A DNA stretch of 41,355 nucleotides from the NCBI GenBank assembly GCA_016868575.1, contig VGGL01000014.1:1-41355 (forward strand), written 5' to 3'. Shown here piece after piece: positions 1 through 8,577 of the stretch. The notes under the pieces were generated by a model that saw nothing but the letters and a program-made list of their open reading frames with translations, searched no databases and was not told where the DNA came from. A program made the translations under genes and the position numbers. Position 1 is the stretch's first letter; each line of letters opens with the position of its first letter. Origin of the DNA: Bacteroidota bacterium (lineage in GTDB: Bacteria; Bacteroidota; Bacteroidia; Bacteroidales; FEN-979).

Positions 1-2
1 GA

Positions 3-254
3 GCCGGACGCCGGATTTTTGTCTACCCCCCTACCCATATTGTTGTCGCCTATGCCTCACAACTGGTTCCAGACATCCGGCAGGCGCTGCAAAAGATCAA
101 GAAGAAATACCGGAGTGAGATGCCTTCGATGATCTCCCTGATCTCAGGCCCCAGCCGAACCGCTGATATTGAAAAAACACTGGTCATGGGCGCACATGGC
201 CCGAAAGAACTCTATGTTTTCCTGATTGATGATTCCGTAACAACCGATGAGTGA
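3..254 (+). CDS. LUD-domain protein, C-terminal fragment
   Basis: This is the last 83 codons of a gene that begins before the window. The reading frame runs from base 3 to the TGA at 252-254 and contains the stretch SGPSRTADIEK followed by GAHGPKELYVFLID, the C-terminal signature of the LUD (LutC/YkgG) family. Family members are linked to lactate utilisation, but in Bacteroidota a stand-alone LUD protein is commonly found next to cdsA and its role there is not established. The stop codon overlaps the start of the next gene (ATG at 247) by 8 bases, which suggests translational coupling. The N-terminal part cannot be judged. Confidence 0.8.
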   Translation, partial: AGRRIFVYPPTHIVVAYASQLVPDIRQALQKIKKKYRSEMPSMISLISGPSRTADIEKTLVMGAHGPKELYVFLIDDSVTTDE

Positions 255-468
255 GCCATCTGCCAGTTCCTGGGAAAAAATATTCAGCTCTCCGGATGAA
301 TACCGGATCGAGATGCTGAAAGCCTTGCTGGAAGAAGAAGAGATCACCAGTGTGGTGATCAACAAAAAAGATTCTGCGTATGTCCTGATCGGTGAAGTGG
401 AACTTTATGTGAAGCCTGAAGATGTGATCCGAGCGAAAATGATTGCCGAACAACTATCCCAGCCGTGA
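247..468 (+). CDS. DUF2007 family small protein
   Basis: This encodes a soluble 73-residue protein with no signal peptide or membrane segment. The pattern of a short N-terminal strand, a helix (EYRIEMLKALLEEEEI), a strand (TSVVINKK) and a C-terminal AEQL helix after LYVKPEDVIRAKMI fits the DUF2007 (putative signal-transducing, ferredoxin-like fold) family. Its biochemical function is unknown. It starts inside the end of the LUD gene (8-base overlap) and its TGA overlaps the GTG start of cdsA by 4 bases, so it belongs to the same transcript. Family assignment is by pattern and is fairly secure; function is not. Confidence 0.8.
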   Translation: MSEPSASSWEKIFSSPDEYRIEMLKALLEEEEITSVVINKKDSAYVLIGEVELYVKPEDVIRAKMIAEQLSQP

Positions 469-1280
469 AAAACCTCATCACCAGAACCATCACCGGTGTG
501 TTACTGGTCGCCGCCATCCTGGGGGCGATATTTGTTTCGAAGTTGGTTTTCGCTGCCCTGTTCTTTCCGGTCTGTGCATTGGCACTATGGGAGTTTTACA
601 CCATCCTGCAGTCTTACAGCAATCCACAAAAATATCCCGGACTTGCAGCAGGATTGATCGTTTATACTGTCCTTTCCCTTTATGCTTTTGGGATGGCCGG
701 ACCGAAATGGCTGGCCATGCTGATCCCGGTCATTTTCTTTTTATTCATTTTCGAACTCTTCAGTAAAAATCCCCGGCCAATTGACAACCTGGCACTTACA
801 TTTTTAGGTATCATCTATATTGCCCTTCCCCTTTCCCTGCTGAATTTTTTCTTTGCTTCCCCATTTGTTGATCAATCCGGACTTCCCACCCTCCCGGCGG
901 GTGTCTTTATCATCACCTGGCTGAGCGATACCGGAGCCTACCTGGTGGGCAAACAGTTCGGGAGATACAAATTATATGACCGGATTTCTCCCAAGAAGAC
1001 CTGGGAAGGCGTTGCCGGTGGTGTTGTCGTTGCCTATCTTTGCGGATATGGAATGACTTTCTTTGATCAGGTGTTGAATCTTTTTCACTGGATGGTCGTT
1101 ACTACACTCATCATTATATTTGGAACCTTAGGCGACCTCATCGAGTCGAAGTTCAAACGGAGCCTTGACCTGAAAGACAGTGGCAACCTGCTCCCCGGCC
1201 ATGGAGGCATGCTTGACCGGTTTGATACGATCTTTTTATCCATCCCCTTTATCTATTTTTACATTTTAATCTTCCACTAA
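465..1280 (+). CDS. cdsA: Phosphatidate cytidylyltransferase CdsA
   Basis: This is a 271-residue integral membrane enzyme that converts phosphatidic acid and CTP to CDP-diacylglycerol, the branch point of phospholipid synthesis. About seven or eight hydrophobic segments are visible. The C-terminal half carries the family signature: SDTGAYLVGKQFGRYKL (about 150-166), then SPKKTWEG and the stretch from GDLIESKFKRSLDLKD to PGHGGMLDRFD with the acidic residues needed for metal and CTP binding. Translation appears to start at GTG 465, overlapping the DUF2007 stop (GTGA). One base separates it from psd, and the two enzymes act in the same pathway toward phosphatidylethanolamine. Confidence 0.95.
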   Translation: MKNLITRTITGVLLVAAILGAIFVSKLVFAALFFPVCALALWEFYTILQSYSNPQKYPGLAAGLIVYTVLSLYAFGMAGPKWLAMLIPVIFFLFIFELFSKNPRPIDNLALTFLGIIYIALPLSLLNFFFASPFVDQSGLPTLPAGVFIITWLSDTGAYLVGKQFGRYKLYDRISPKKTWEGVAGGVVVAYLCGYGMTFFDQVLNLFHWMVVTTLIIIFGTLGDLIESKFKRSLDLKDSGNLLPGHGGMLDRFDTIFLSIPFIYFYILIFH

Positions 1281-1281
1281 G

Positions 1282-1944
1282 ATGCGCATCCACCGGGAAG
1301 GATATATGATCATTCTGATAACCCTGATCATCACGATTGTGCTGCTCACAGGCATTAACCTGTTGTTTCCATCCCAAACCCCATTTCATTACTTGTTTTA
1401 CCTGGCTCTTGCCGTGATGGATTTGCTCATCATCCGGTTTTTCCGCTCCCCTGAAAGACCTGTCAATCCTCAAAAAGATGAGATTCTTGCCCCTGCTGAC
1501 GGGAAAGTCGTGGTCATCGAAGAAGTGGAAGAAAACGAATATTTCAATGAAAAACGGCTGCAGGTTTCCATTTTTATGTCGCCTACAAATGTCCATGTTA
1601 ACTGGTATCCCATTGAAGGCGATATCATCTATTACAAGTACCACCCCGGGCAGCATCTGATCGCTTTTCACCCGAAATCAAGTCATTGTAATGAAAGAAC
1701 GACTACGGTGATCCGGCATGAAAGCGGGAAAGAGGTACTTGTGAGGCAAATTGCCGGTGGAATGGCCAGACGCATCGTTTCCTATGCACAAGAGGGAGCA
1801 CACGTAACACCGGCGCAGGAGTTGGGTTTTATCAAATTTGGTTCACGGGTCGATTTGCTGCTGCCGACAGATACGCTTATCGAAACCAAACTGAAACAAA
1901 AAGTTACAGGATCATCAACCATTATTGGAAGAATCAAAAGTTAA
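1282..1944 (+). CDS. psd: Phosphatidylserine decarboxylase proenzyme
   Basis: This is a 220-residue protein of the short (PSD-A type) phosphatidylserine decarboxylase family, which makes phosphatidylethanolamine. Two hydrophobic segments lie near residues 10-55. The core runs from LAPADGKVVVIEE (69-81) through SPTNVHVNWYP to IAGGMARRIVSY. The pyruvoyl group should form by self-cleavage between Gly187 and Ser188 in the KFGSRVD motif, as in this family. It sits one base after cdsA and three bases before pstS. No phosphatidylserine synthase gene is in this window. Confidence 0.93.
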   Translation: MRIHREGYMIILITLIITIVLLTGINLLFPSQTPFHYLFYLALAVMDLLIIRFFRSPERPVNPQKDEILAPADGKVVVIEEVEENEYFNEKRLQVSIFMSPTNVHVNWYPIEGDIIYYKYHPGQHLIAFHPKSSHCNERTTTVIRHESGKEVLVRQIAGGMARRIVSYAQEGAHVTPAQELGFIKFGSRVDLLLPTDTLIETKLKQKVTGSSTIIGRIKS

Positions 1945-1947
1945 TCC

Positions 1948-2940
1948 ATGAACACAACGACATACCGATTGTTTAGAAGGGTCTTGTTGACGGGTCTGGT
2001 CTTCGGCATCCTTGTCATGTCCTCTTCCTGCCGGTCAAAGGAAGAACGGGAGCGGCGGAGGGGTGATAAACTCAAAGGGACGATCACCTTATCGGGCGCC
2101 TTTGCCCTCTACCCATTGGCTGTGAGATGGGCTGAAGTTTACCATACGATTCATCCGAAAGTAGTGATCAATATCTCCGCCGGAGGCGCTGGAAAAGGGA
2201 TGGCCGATGCGCTATCCGGGATGGTGGATTTGGGCATGTTTTCCAAAGAGATCAGTCCGCAGGAAGCAGCCCAGGGCGCTTGGTGGGTGGCGGTTGCCAA
2301 AGACGCCGTGTTGCCAACGATCAGCGACCAGAACCCCTATCTGGATGTGATCAAATCAAAAGGGCTTTCAAAAGATGAGTTCCGGGATATCTTCCTCACC
2401 GAAAAGATCCGTGACTGGAAGACTGCCCTGGGAGTTAACGGCCAGGATGAGATCCATGTGTATTCCCGCTCCGATGCCTGTGGAGCGGCCGAAGTCTGGG
2501 CGAAATACCTGGATAATAAAAAGCAGGAAGACCTTGTGGGCATTGGCTTAAATGGCGATCCCGGGGTAGCGGATGCGTTGCGGAAAGATCCGCTGGGCAT
2601 TGGATACAATAACCTCAATTTCACCTACGATCTTTCCACCCGTGTGAAATATAAAGGAATAGAAGTGATTCCGATTGATCTTAACAACAATGACAAGATC
2701 GATCCGGAAGAGAGCTTCTATGCTACCATTGATGACATCATGCATGCCATCCAGACCGGAGCTTATCCCTCTCCTCCCGCGCGGAAGCTCTATCTTGTAT
2801 CAAAAGGAAAACCTGAGGATCAGCTTGTTGTTGACTTTCTCCACTGGATCCTTACAGAAGGACAGAAATACGTACAGGAAGCCGGGTATATCAATCTTCC
2901 CGATTCCCTGGTCAGCGCTGAACGGCAAAAGATGGAATAA
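1948..2940 (+). CDS. pstS: Phosphate ABC transporter substrate-binding lipoprotein PstS
   Basis: This is a 330-residue periplasmic phosphate-binding protein of the PstS-like class. The N-terminus is a lipoprotein signal with the lipobox LVMSSSC, so it is probably anchored in the inner membrane. The phosphate-binding loop region LSGAFALYPLA follows the mature N-terminus, and typical PstS segments follow (SAGGAGKGMADALSG, IHVYSRSDACGAAEVW, GIGYNNLNFTYD). Unusually, residues 244-255 read DLNNNDKIDPEE, which fits the EF-hand calcium-loop pattern. It is the first of four pst genes in transporter order, three bases after psd. No phoU follows the operon. Confidence 0.9.
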   Translation: MNTTTYRLFRRVLLTGLVFGILVMSSSCRSKEERERRRGDKLKGTITLSGAFALYPLAVRWAEVYHTIHPKVVINISAGGAGKGMADALSGMVDLGMFSKEISPQEAAQGAWWVAVAKDAVLPTISDQNPYLDVIKSKGLSKDEFRDIFLTEKIRDWKTALGVNGQDEIHVYSRSDACGAAEVWAKYLDNKKQEDLVGIGLNGDPGVADALRKDPLGIGYNNLNFTYDLSTRVKYKGIEVIPIDLNNNDKIDPEESFYATIDDIMHAIQTGAYPSPPARKLYLVSKGKPEDQLVVDFLHWILTEGQKYVQEAGYINLPDSLVSAERQKME

Positions 2941-2952
2941 TATATATTCCCG

Positions 2953-3843
2953 ATGGAACTTTTCAACAGGCCGATCCGGCATCGCATCAACACCATTTGG
3001 ATGGTGCTTTGCCTGATCCTCATTGTGTCGCTTCCATTTATTCTGTCCATAGGGCTTTTTCTGAAATCCAGATTGTTACTGGAAGACCATTCCCTGTTTG
3101 ACCTGCTTTTCACAAAAGTGTGGAAACCCGGCGATGGGAAGTTTGGCTTTTATCCTTTCATTGTTGGTTCTGTCTGGGTTACCCTGATCGCCATGCTGAT
3201 CTCCGTACCCATCTGTCTCCTTACGGCAATACATGTCACCCAATACACCCGGAAGTATGTCCTGCGGATCATTCATCCGGCCATCGACATCCTGGCAGGG
3301 ATCCCCTCTGTGGTTTACGGTGTTTGGGGCATCCTGGTGATCGTCCCTTTTGTTTCCCGGTATTTGGCGCCCATCTTTGACTACCGCACCCTGGGATACA
3401 GCATCATTGCCGGCTCGCTGGTGCTTTCTGTGATGATCATCCCGTTCATGCTAAATATCCTCATTGAGATATTCCGTGCTATCCCCGTGGAGTTAAAGGA
3501 AGCGGCACTTTCGTTGGGTGCAACACGCTGGCAGGCGATCAAACAGGTACTGGTTAAAAAAGCTTTGCCGGGTATCATCGCAGCCTTTGGTTTTGGACTT
3601 GCCCGCGCCTTTGGAGAGACCATGGCCGTGCTGATGGTGGTGGGAAATGTCGTTAAAATCCCCAAAAATATTTTTGATCCCGGCTACCCGCTGCCTGCTC
3701 TTATTGCAAACAACTATGGGGAGATGCTCTCCATTCCGCAATATGACTCGGCGCTGATGTTTGCGGCGCTCGTTCTTCTGGGGGTATCGTTATTCTTTAA
3801 TGTTATTATGCACTTCCTCATCTCCCGTTACAATAAATATTGA
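2953..3843 (+). CDS. pstC: Phosphate ABC transporter permease PstC
   Basis: This is a 296-residue inner-membrane permease of the MetI-like (BPD_transp_1) family with about six transmembrane segments. The EAA-type loop that contacts the ATPase is EAALSLGATRWQAIKQVL (about 180-197), followed by LPGIIAAFGFGLARAFGETMAV, the characteristic PstC block. The N-terminus lacks the long extension seen in some PstC proteins. It pairs with PstA (3-base gap) to form the channel. The start at 2953 is 12 bases after pstS and gives a short cytoplasmic tail before the first membrane segment. Confidence 0.92.
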   Translation: MELFNRPIRHRINTIWMVLCLILIVSLPFILSIGLFLKSRLLLEDHSLFDLLFTKVWKPGDGKFGFYPFIVGSVWVTLIAMLISVPICLLTAIHVTQYTRKYVLRIIHPAIDILAGIPSVVYGVWGILVIVPFVSRYLAPIFDYRTLGYSIIAGSLVLSVMIIPFMLNILIEIFRAIPVELKEAALSLGATRWQAIKQVLVKKALPGIIAAFGFGLARAFGETMAVLMVVGNVVKIPKNIFDPGYPLPALIANNYGEMLSIPQYDSALMFAALVLLGVSLFFNVIMHFLISRYNKY

Positions 3844-3846
3844 TCT

Positions 3847-4707
3847 ATGTCACGCATACTCAAAAATACAGAAGAGAATATTTTCCGGGTATTGATGTTC
3901 ATCTCCACCACCTTTATCCTGACCATTCTGGCGATCATTATTTACAGCATTTTTGAAAAGGGGATTGAATTCATCTCCTGGGATATGTTAACCCAAACAC
4001 CCAAAGGAGGTTATTATTACGGAAAGGAAGGCGGTATTCTCAACGCGATTACAGGTTCCCTACTCCTCGCCGGAAGCGCTACCCTGCTAGCCCTGGTGAT
4101 CGGACTTCCGTTCGCCCTCTTCCTGAATGTTTTCCTGATCCGCCGGAAGAAGTTGGTTGCCTTTATTCGATTCCTGCTCGACATGATCTGGGGTATCCCG
4201 TCAATCGTCTATGGCGCATTCGGGTTTACCCTGATGATCTTTCTGGGCATCAAAACCTCGCTGCTCGCCGGGATTATCGTCGTCACACTTTTTATCCTGC
4301 CGATCATGATCCGTTCCATTGATGAGATCCTTCGAACAGTACCTATCGGCCTGATGGAAGCGTCCTATTCCCTGGGTTCCAACCGGTCGGAAACAGCCTT
4401 CCGGGTGTTTGTCAGGCAGGCATTTTCAGGGGTGATCACGGCCTTCCTCCTCTCCTTTGGGCGGGCGATCGGCGATGCCGCTTCTGTTCTTTTCACGGCG
4501 GGGTATACCGATAACCTCCCCAGTTCCCTGACAGAACCGGTAGCCACCTTACCCCTCTCGATCTTTTTCCAGCTCAGCTCCCCGGTACCAGAAGTCCAGG
4601 GCAGGGCGTATGCTTCTGCCATGGTGCTGACTTTCATCATCCTGTTGGCCAGCCTTTTCTCTCGGGGAATCGGTAAACGTTATCACAAGACCAAAATCAA
4701 TTTCTGA
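3847..4707 (+). CDS. pstA: Phosphate ABC transporter permease PstA
   Basis: This is a 286-residue MetI-like permease with about six membrane segments, the partner of PstC. Family features include WDMLTQTPKGGYYYGKEGGI in the first periplasmic loop and the ATPase-coupling loop MEASYSLGSNRSETAFRVFV, followed by SGVITAFLLSFGRAIGDAASVLFTAG. The segment from SLTEPVATLPLSIFFQLS to RAYASAMVL is the usual PstA C-terminal region. It starts three bases after the pstC stop and ends eight bases before pstB, so coordinated translation is likely. Confidence 0.92.
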   Translation: MSRILKNTEENIFRVLMFISTTFILTILAIIIYSIFEKGIEFISWDMLTQTPKGGYYYGKEGGILNAITGSLLLAGSATLLALVIGLPFALFLNVFLIRRKKLVAFIRFLLDMIWGIPSIVYGAFGFTLMIFLGIKTSLLAGIIVVTLFILPIMIRSIDEILRTVPIGLMEASYSLGSNRSETAFRVFVRQAFSGVITAFLLSFGRAIGDAASVLFTAGYTDNLPSSLTEPVATLPLSIFFQLSSPVPEVQGRAYASAMVLTFIILLASLFSRGIGKRYHKTKINF

Positions 4708-4715
4708 AAACCGGC

Positions 4716-5480
4716 ATGGAACCTAATCTGCAAAAAATCGATATCCGGAATCTCAATGTTTATCATGGAAAGGATAAGATCCTGAAGGATGTGAACATCA
4801 CGATCCCGGAGAACAAGATCACCGTCATCCTGGGACCTTCGGGCTGCGGAAAGACGACCCTGCTGAAATGCCTGAACCGGCTGATCGACCTGTATCCGGA
4901 ACTGAAAGCAGAAGGGCAGGTGCTGATCAATGGAAAGGATGTGTTGAATACCTCGGAAGATATCCACAATATCCGGCAACAGATGGGTTTGCTTTCACAG
5001 CGTCCTTATCCTCTGCCCATGACCATCTATAATAATATCGCTTACGGTTTACGGCTCAGGGGTGTAAAAGGCCGGCGGGAGCTTCACCGACAGGTGATGC
5101 ACTATTTACAGATGGTTAACCTATGGGATGAAGTGAAGAACCGTTTGCGGGCTCCGGCCTCAAGGCTTTCCATCGGCCAGCAGCAGCGGCTCTGTCTGGC
5201 ACGCGGATTGGCAGTGAACCCCGAGATCATCCTTGCCGATGAACCCACTTCAGCCCTCGACCCGATCTCTAGTCAGATCATTGAAGAGGAATTCATTACC
5301 CTGAAGGACAAGTACACCATCGTCCTGGTTACCCACATTCTCCGCCAGGCCCGCCGGATCGCCGATCATGTCATCTTCATGTACCTCGGCGAAGTGATTG
5401 AATCAGGACCGCCTGAACAGGTACTTGAAAATCCCCAGATGGAAAAAACCAAGGCTTATCTGAAAGGGGCTTTTAACTAA
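4716..5480 (+). CDS. pstB: Phosphate ABC transporter ATP-binding protein PstB
   Basis: This is a 254-residue cytoplasmic ATPase that energises phosphate import through PstCA. Walker A is GPSGCGKT (40-47), Walker B with the catalytic Glu is IILADEP (171-177), and the D-loop is SALDP. The signature motif reads LSIGQQQRL (151-159), where PstB and nearly all ABC ATPases have LSGGQ; the isoleucine at 153 is notable. The segment SQRPYPLPMTIYNNIAYG matches the PstB Q-loop region. Length is normal for the family. It is the last gene of the plus-strand string; a 172-base gap separates it from the convergent radical SAM gene. Confidence 0.93.
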   Translation: MEPNLQKIDIRNLNVYHGKDKILKDVNITIPENKITVILGPSGCGKTTLLKCLNRLIDLYPELKAEGQVLINGKDVLNTSEDIHNIRQQMGLLSQRPYPLPMTIYNNIAYGLRLRGVKGRRELHRQVMHYLQMVNLWDEVKNRLRAPASRLSIGQQQRLCLARGLAVNPEIILADEPTSALDPISSQIIEEEFITLKDKYTIVLVTHILRQARRIADHVIFMYLGEVIESGPPEQVLENPQMEKTKAYLKGAFN

Positions 5481-5560
5481 CAAGAGTATTTCTTTAATCC
5501 GGTTTCTGGCTTTTTCTTTTCAAAAACCCATACGAAAATCCAATAAGGAGACAGGTTGAA

Positions 5561-5578
5561 TTGGTCGTTACTGACCAA
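5561..5578. repeat. Short inverted repeat between convergent genes
   Basis: Arms TTGGTC and GACCAA flank a 6-base loop in the gap between pstB and the convergent radical SAM gene. It could help end transcription from either side, but neither side has a T tract, so it is only a weak terminator candidate. Confidence 0.3.
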
Positions 5579-5652
5579 CCACATAAATTATCATCGTTGT
5601 CAATTGCGGATTCCCGACTCGAAAATCCTTCCGATTTCTTCGAAAAGTACCC

Positions 5653-6591
5653 CTAAAATCTCTTTCCCTGGAATGTATCTCTTTCCTCCAGTCTCTTTTC
5701 CATCATCTGGATGATCTGCTCGTTGCGGATATGTCCCCAGTTGTAGGATTCTATATAATCCGGAGGGACTTCTCCGGCAAACCTTTCAACGACGATGGTT
5801 GGCCGGAGCAGTTCCAGGAAATCGATTACCAGGTCAAGGTATTCTTCGAGGGTAAACATGCTGAACCGCTCCGGATGCTGTTGGAATTCTGATTCTATTG
5901 GCGTCCCTTTGATGATCTGGAGCTGGTGGAGTTTGACGGAATCGACCGGGAGGGCTGAGAGGATCCCTGCTTCCTGCAGGATCTCTTCCCGGCTTTCGCC
6001 CGGCAATCCTATGATCAGGTGAACTCCTTGTCTCAGCCCGCACGCATGCGTCCTGAAAATCATCTCTTTGCTTTGGGCAAACGTGTGTCCCCGGTTCATC
6101 CATGCCAGGGTTTTTTCATAGCATGACTCTATGCCATACTCGATGATCACATGATGTTTGGCCGACAGTTCGGCAAAGTAGGCCAGCTTCTCATCATCCA
6201 TGCAGTCGGTCCGTGTAGAGACCACAACGCCGACAACATTTGGAAAGGACAATGCTTCATCGTAAAGCACCTTGAGTTTTTCCAACGAGGCATAGGTATT
6301 CGAAAATGGCTGGAAATATGCTAAATACTTGTGTACTTTCCGGTATCTCTTTTGGTGGAAGGCAATCCCTTTCCGCAGTTGCTCGCTGATCGGATCGGCC
6401 GGGTTGCAATAAGAGGGATTAAAGGAGGCGTTGTTGCAGTATTTGCACCCCTCTGTCCCAACAGTTCCGTCCCGGTTTGGACAGGTAAAGCCTGCATCTA
6501 CCGAGACTTTCTGCCGCCGTTCCCCGTACGTTCTCCGGAAATAATTGGAGTAGGCGTTAAACCTTCGGGAATGTCCCCAGATATATTCCAT
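5653..6591 (-). CDS. TIGR01212-family (YhcC-like) radical SAM protein
   Basis: This 312-residue cytoplasmic protein belongs to the YhcC/TIGR01212 radical SAM group. The [4Fe-4S] cysteines are in the family's unusual spacing: Cys37, Cys49 and Cys52 within CPNRDGTVGTEGCKYC. SAM-binding and barrel elements follow (VVSTRTDC, then IEYGIESCYEKTL and LRQGVHLIIGLPGE). The N-terminus YSNYFRRTYGERRQKVSVDAGFTCP is also typical. The substrate of this family has not been firmly established as far as I know. It lies 55 bases downstream of the POT transporter on the same strand and is probably co-transcribed with it. Confidence 0.9.
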   Translation of the reverse strand: MEYIWGHSRRFNAYSNYFRRTYGERRQKVSVDAGFTCPNRDGTVGTEGCKYCNNASFNPSYCNPADPISEQLRKGIAFHQKRYRKVHKYLAYFQPFSNTYASLEKLKVLYDEALSFPNVVGVVVSTRTDCMDDEKLAYFAELSAKHHVIIEYGIESCYEKTLAWMNRGHTFAQSKEMIFRTHACGLRQGVHLIIGLPGESREEILQEAGILSALPVDSVKLHQLQIIKGTPIESEFQQHPERFSMFTLEEYLDLVIDFLELLRPTIVVERFAGEVPPDYIESYNWGHIRNEQIIQMMEKRLEERDTFQGKRF

Positions 6592-6646
6592 CGGTTATCC
6601 TTACGTTCCCTCAGTGCAAAAAGAATGCGGTTCGCTGAAGTTATCG

Positions 6647-8482
6647 TCAGGTGGTTGCAGGCTTGGTTGTAGTAGCCCTTTCCAGTCTTCCCATCACGGA
6701 GAAGATAAACATGGCGGAGAGCAGACAACAGATGACCAGAACGGCCCAGAAACTCCAGAGTGCCAATTTGTCCCAAAACACTCCCATTACGCCAACCAGG
6801 TAATTACCGATGGCTGTGGCTGCGAACCAACCACCTTGCATCAATCCTTTGTATTGAGGCGGTGCAACCCTGGAAACGAATGAAATACCCATGGGACTCA
6901 GGAAAAGTTCAGCAATGGTCAGCACAAAATAGGTGCTGATGAGCCAGTTCGGTGATACAAGAAATTGGGAAGTACCTTCAAGTTCTGCAGGTGCCGGTTG
7001 ACCAAAAGATGCAAAAATGAGAATCACGAACCCCAATGCGGCAATCAGCATACCAATGCCAATCTTTCGTGGCGCTGAAGGCTCCTTCCCTTTATTTCCG
7101 AGCCAGGCAAAAAAGGTAACAAAAATGGGTGTAAGGATGACAATGAAGAACGGATTGAACTGCTGGAAAATGGGAGGTGTAATGCTCGTTGAAGCATCTG
7201 CTGTACTATAGATATACCAAATAATTGCGATGGCTGCCAGGAAAACGCTCCCTCCGATGATCTTGTTCAACCGTTTTTTATTCTGGATCAATTCCATCAG
7301 ACCGTAAAAGCCAATAATAGCGGGAAGGAGGGCTTTTAAAGTAAACCAGATTGATAAACCCGGCCCTATGTTAAGGATGGTGTAATCCCGGGCAAAGAAG
7401 GTCATGCAAAGACCATTTTGATGGAATGACATCCAGAAAAAGATCACGACAAAGAAAACCAATCCCAAGGCGATCAATCTTTGGCGGGTTTGCTGAGGAG
7501 TTAATTTAATGACTTCTGAAGCGAGGTTTTTGTCTTTGGCCTTTTGCCGTTCAGATTTGTCTGCATGGGCATGCGTTTTTTTGAAGATCAGGAAGATAGC
7601 AATGGAAATGATGAGGCTAAAACAAGCAACTGCGAAACCCCAGCGGTATGACTTCGCCAATGACTGGGTATATTTTTTGGCGAACGATCGGATATCATTA
7701 TAAGAGGTTCCAAGTTGTTGTTTTCCGCTCTGCTCGAGCTGCAGAGAGATACGGTTATATTCGGTCTGGTAGAGGACGCTCTTTTTCTTTTTCTGTTGTT
7801 TGATATATTTTTCGATATTATCTATTTCCTTCCCCTTAGCGGAAGCAGCGTTGATCACATCAAGGCGAAATGTTGCAGAATCAGTAACCGTGTAGTTCAA
7901 ATATTTTAGTGCAAGGTCAGGTACCTTAGCCTCGTATTTCAGGTTATCCTGCCTGAGCACATAGTTGCTAACTGCCTCTGCAGCACTGGGTGCGAAGAAT
8001 GCGCCAATATTGATGAACATATAAAAAATACTGAAGGCCACATCTCTTTTGGCAGAGTATTGTACTGCATCATAGATATTTCCGGTGAGTGCCTGGAGGT
8101 TTCCTTTGAAAAAGCCGGTGCCTAAAGCAATCAGGAACAGCGCCATGATCATGAAGTAGAATCCGGTATTACTGAACCCCATGGTGTCCATTCCACCAAC
8201 CGGTAAAGCCAGCAATGCATAACCGCCGAACATGACCCCAATTCCAATTATTACTGTTTTCCCGTACCCCAGGAAGCGGTCGGCCATAAAACCGCCGAAG
8301 AGCGGCAGGAAATATACCATGGCCAGGAAGGTGCTATAAATCAAGCTGGTTTGCGTTGGGGTAAAACCAAAGCGAGCCTGAAGATACAAGGCAAAAATGG
8401 CAAGCATCGTGTAATAACCAAAACGCTCGCCCATGTTGGTTAAAGCAAGAACGAATAGTCCTTTGGGATGTCCTTTGAACAT
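6647..8482 (-). CDS. POT/PTR2 family proton-coupled oligopeptide transporter
   Basis: This 611-residue inner-membrane protein belongs to the proton-dependent oligopeptide transporter family of the major facilitator superfamily and should import di- and tripeptides with protons. Fourteen or so hydrophobic segments are visible, and the second family signature is present as FFKGNLQALTGNIYD (about residues 124-138). The N-terminal motif reads NMGERFGYY (16-24), so the first Glu of the usual ExxER proton-coupling motif is Asn. A soluble insert of about 100 residues (roughly 190-285, LKYEAKVPD to SFAKKYTQSL) lies in the middle. The gene has its own promoter at 8533-8565 and diverges from the sigma factor operon. 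Confidence 0.9.
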   Translation of the reverse strand: MFKGHPKGLFVLALTNMGERFGYYTMLAIFALYLQARFGFTPTQTSLIYSTFLAMVYFLPLFGGFMADRFLGYGKTVIIGIGVMFGGYALLALPVGGMDTMGFSNTGFYFMIMALFLIALGTGFFKGNLQALTGNIYDAVQYSAKRDVAFSIFYMFINIGAFFAPSAAEAVSNYVLRQDNLKYEAKVPDLALKYLNYTVTDSATFRLDVINAASAKGKEIDNIEKYIKQQKKKKSVLYQTEYNRISLQLEQSGKQQLGTSYNDIRSFAKKYTQSLAKSYRWGFAVACFSLIISIAIFLIFKKTHAHADKSERQKAKDKNLASEVIKLTPQQTRQRLIALGLVFFVVIFFWMSFHQNGLCMTFFARDYTILNIGPGLSIWFTLKALLPAIIGFYGLMELIQNKKRLNKIIGGSVFLAAIAIIWYIYSTADASTSITPPIFQQFNPFFIVILTPIFVTFFAWLGNKGKEPSAPRKIGIGMLIAALGFVILIFASFGQPAPAELEGTSQFLVSPNWLISTYFVLTIAELFLSPMGISFVSRVAPPQYKGLMQGGWFAATAIGNYLVGVMGVFWDKLALWSFWAVLVICCLLSAMFIFSVMGRLERATTTKPATT

Positions 8483-8532
8483 AACTGTGTGATTTATTGA
8501 TTAATGATTCATCTGGATTCCGGAAAAGGGTT

Positions 8533-8565
8533 CAAAAATAAGTATTTTATTGAATGGCAGACAAA
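8533..8565 (-). promoter_or_regulatory. Bacteroidota-type promoter of the POT transporter
   Basis: Read on the minus strand, TTTG (8562-8565), a 21-base spacer and TATTTTTG (8533-8540) match the Bacteroidota consensus TTTG-N19-21-TAnnTTTG exactly. The -7 box lies about 50 bases upstream of the transporter ATG, which gives a normal leader length. Confidence 0.65.
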
Positions 8566-8577
8566 GTTCACAGGATA

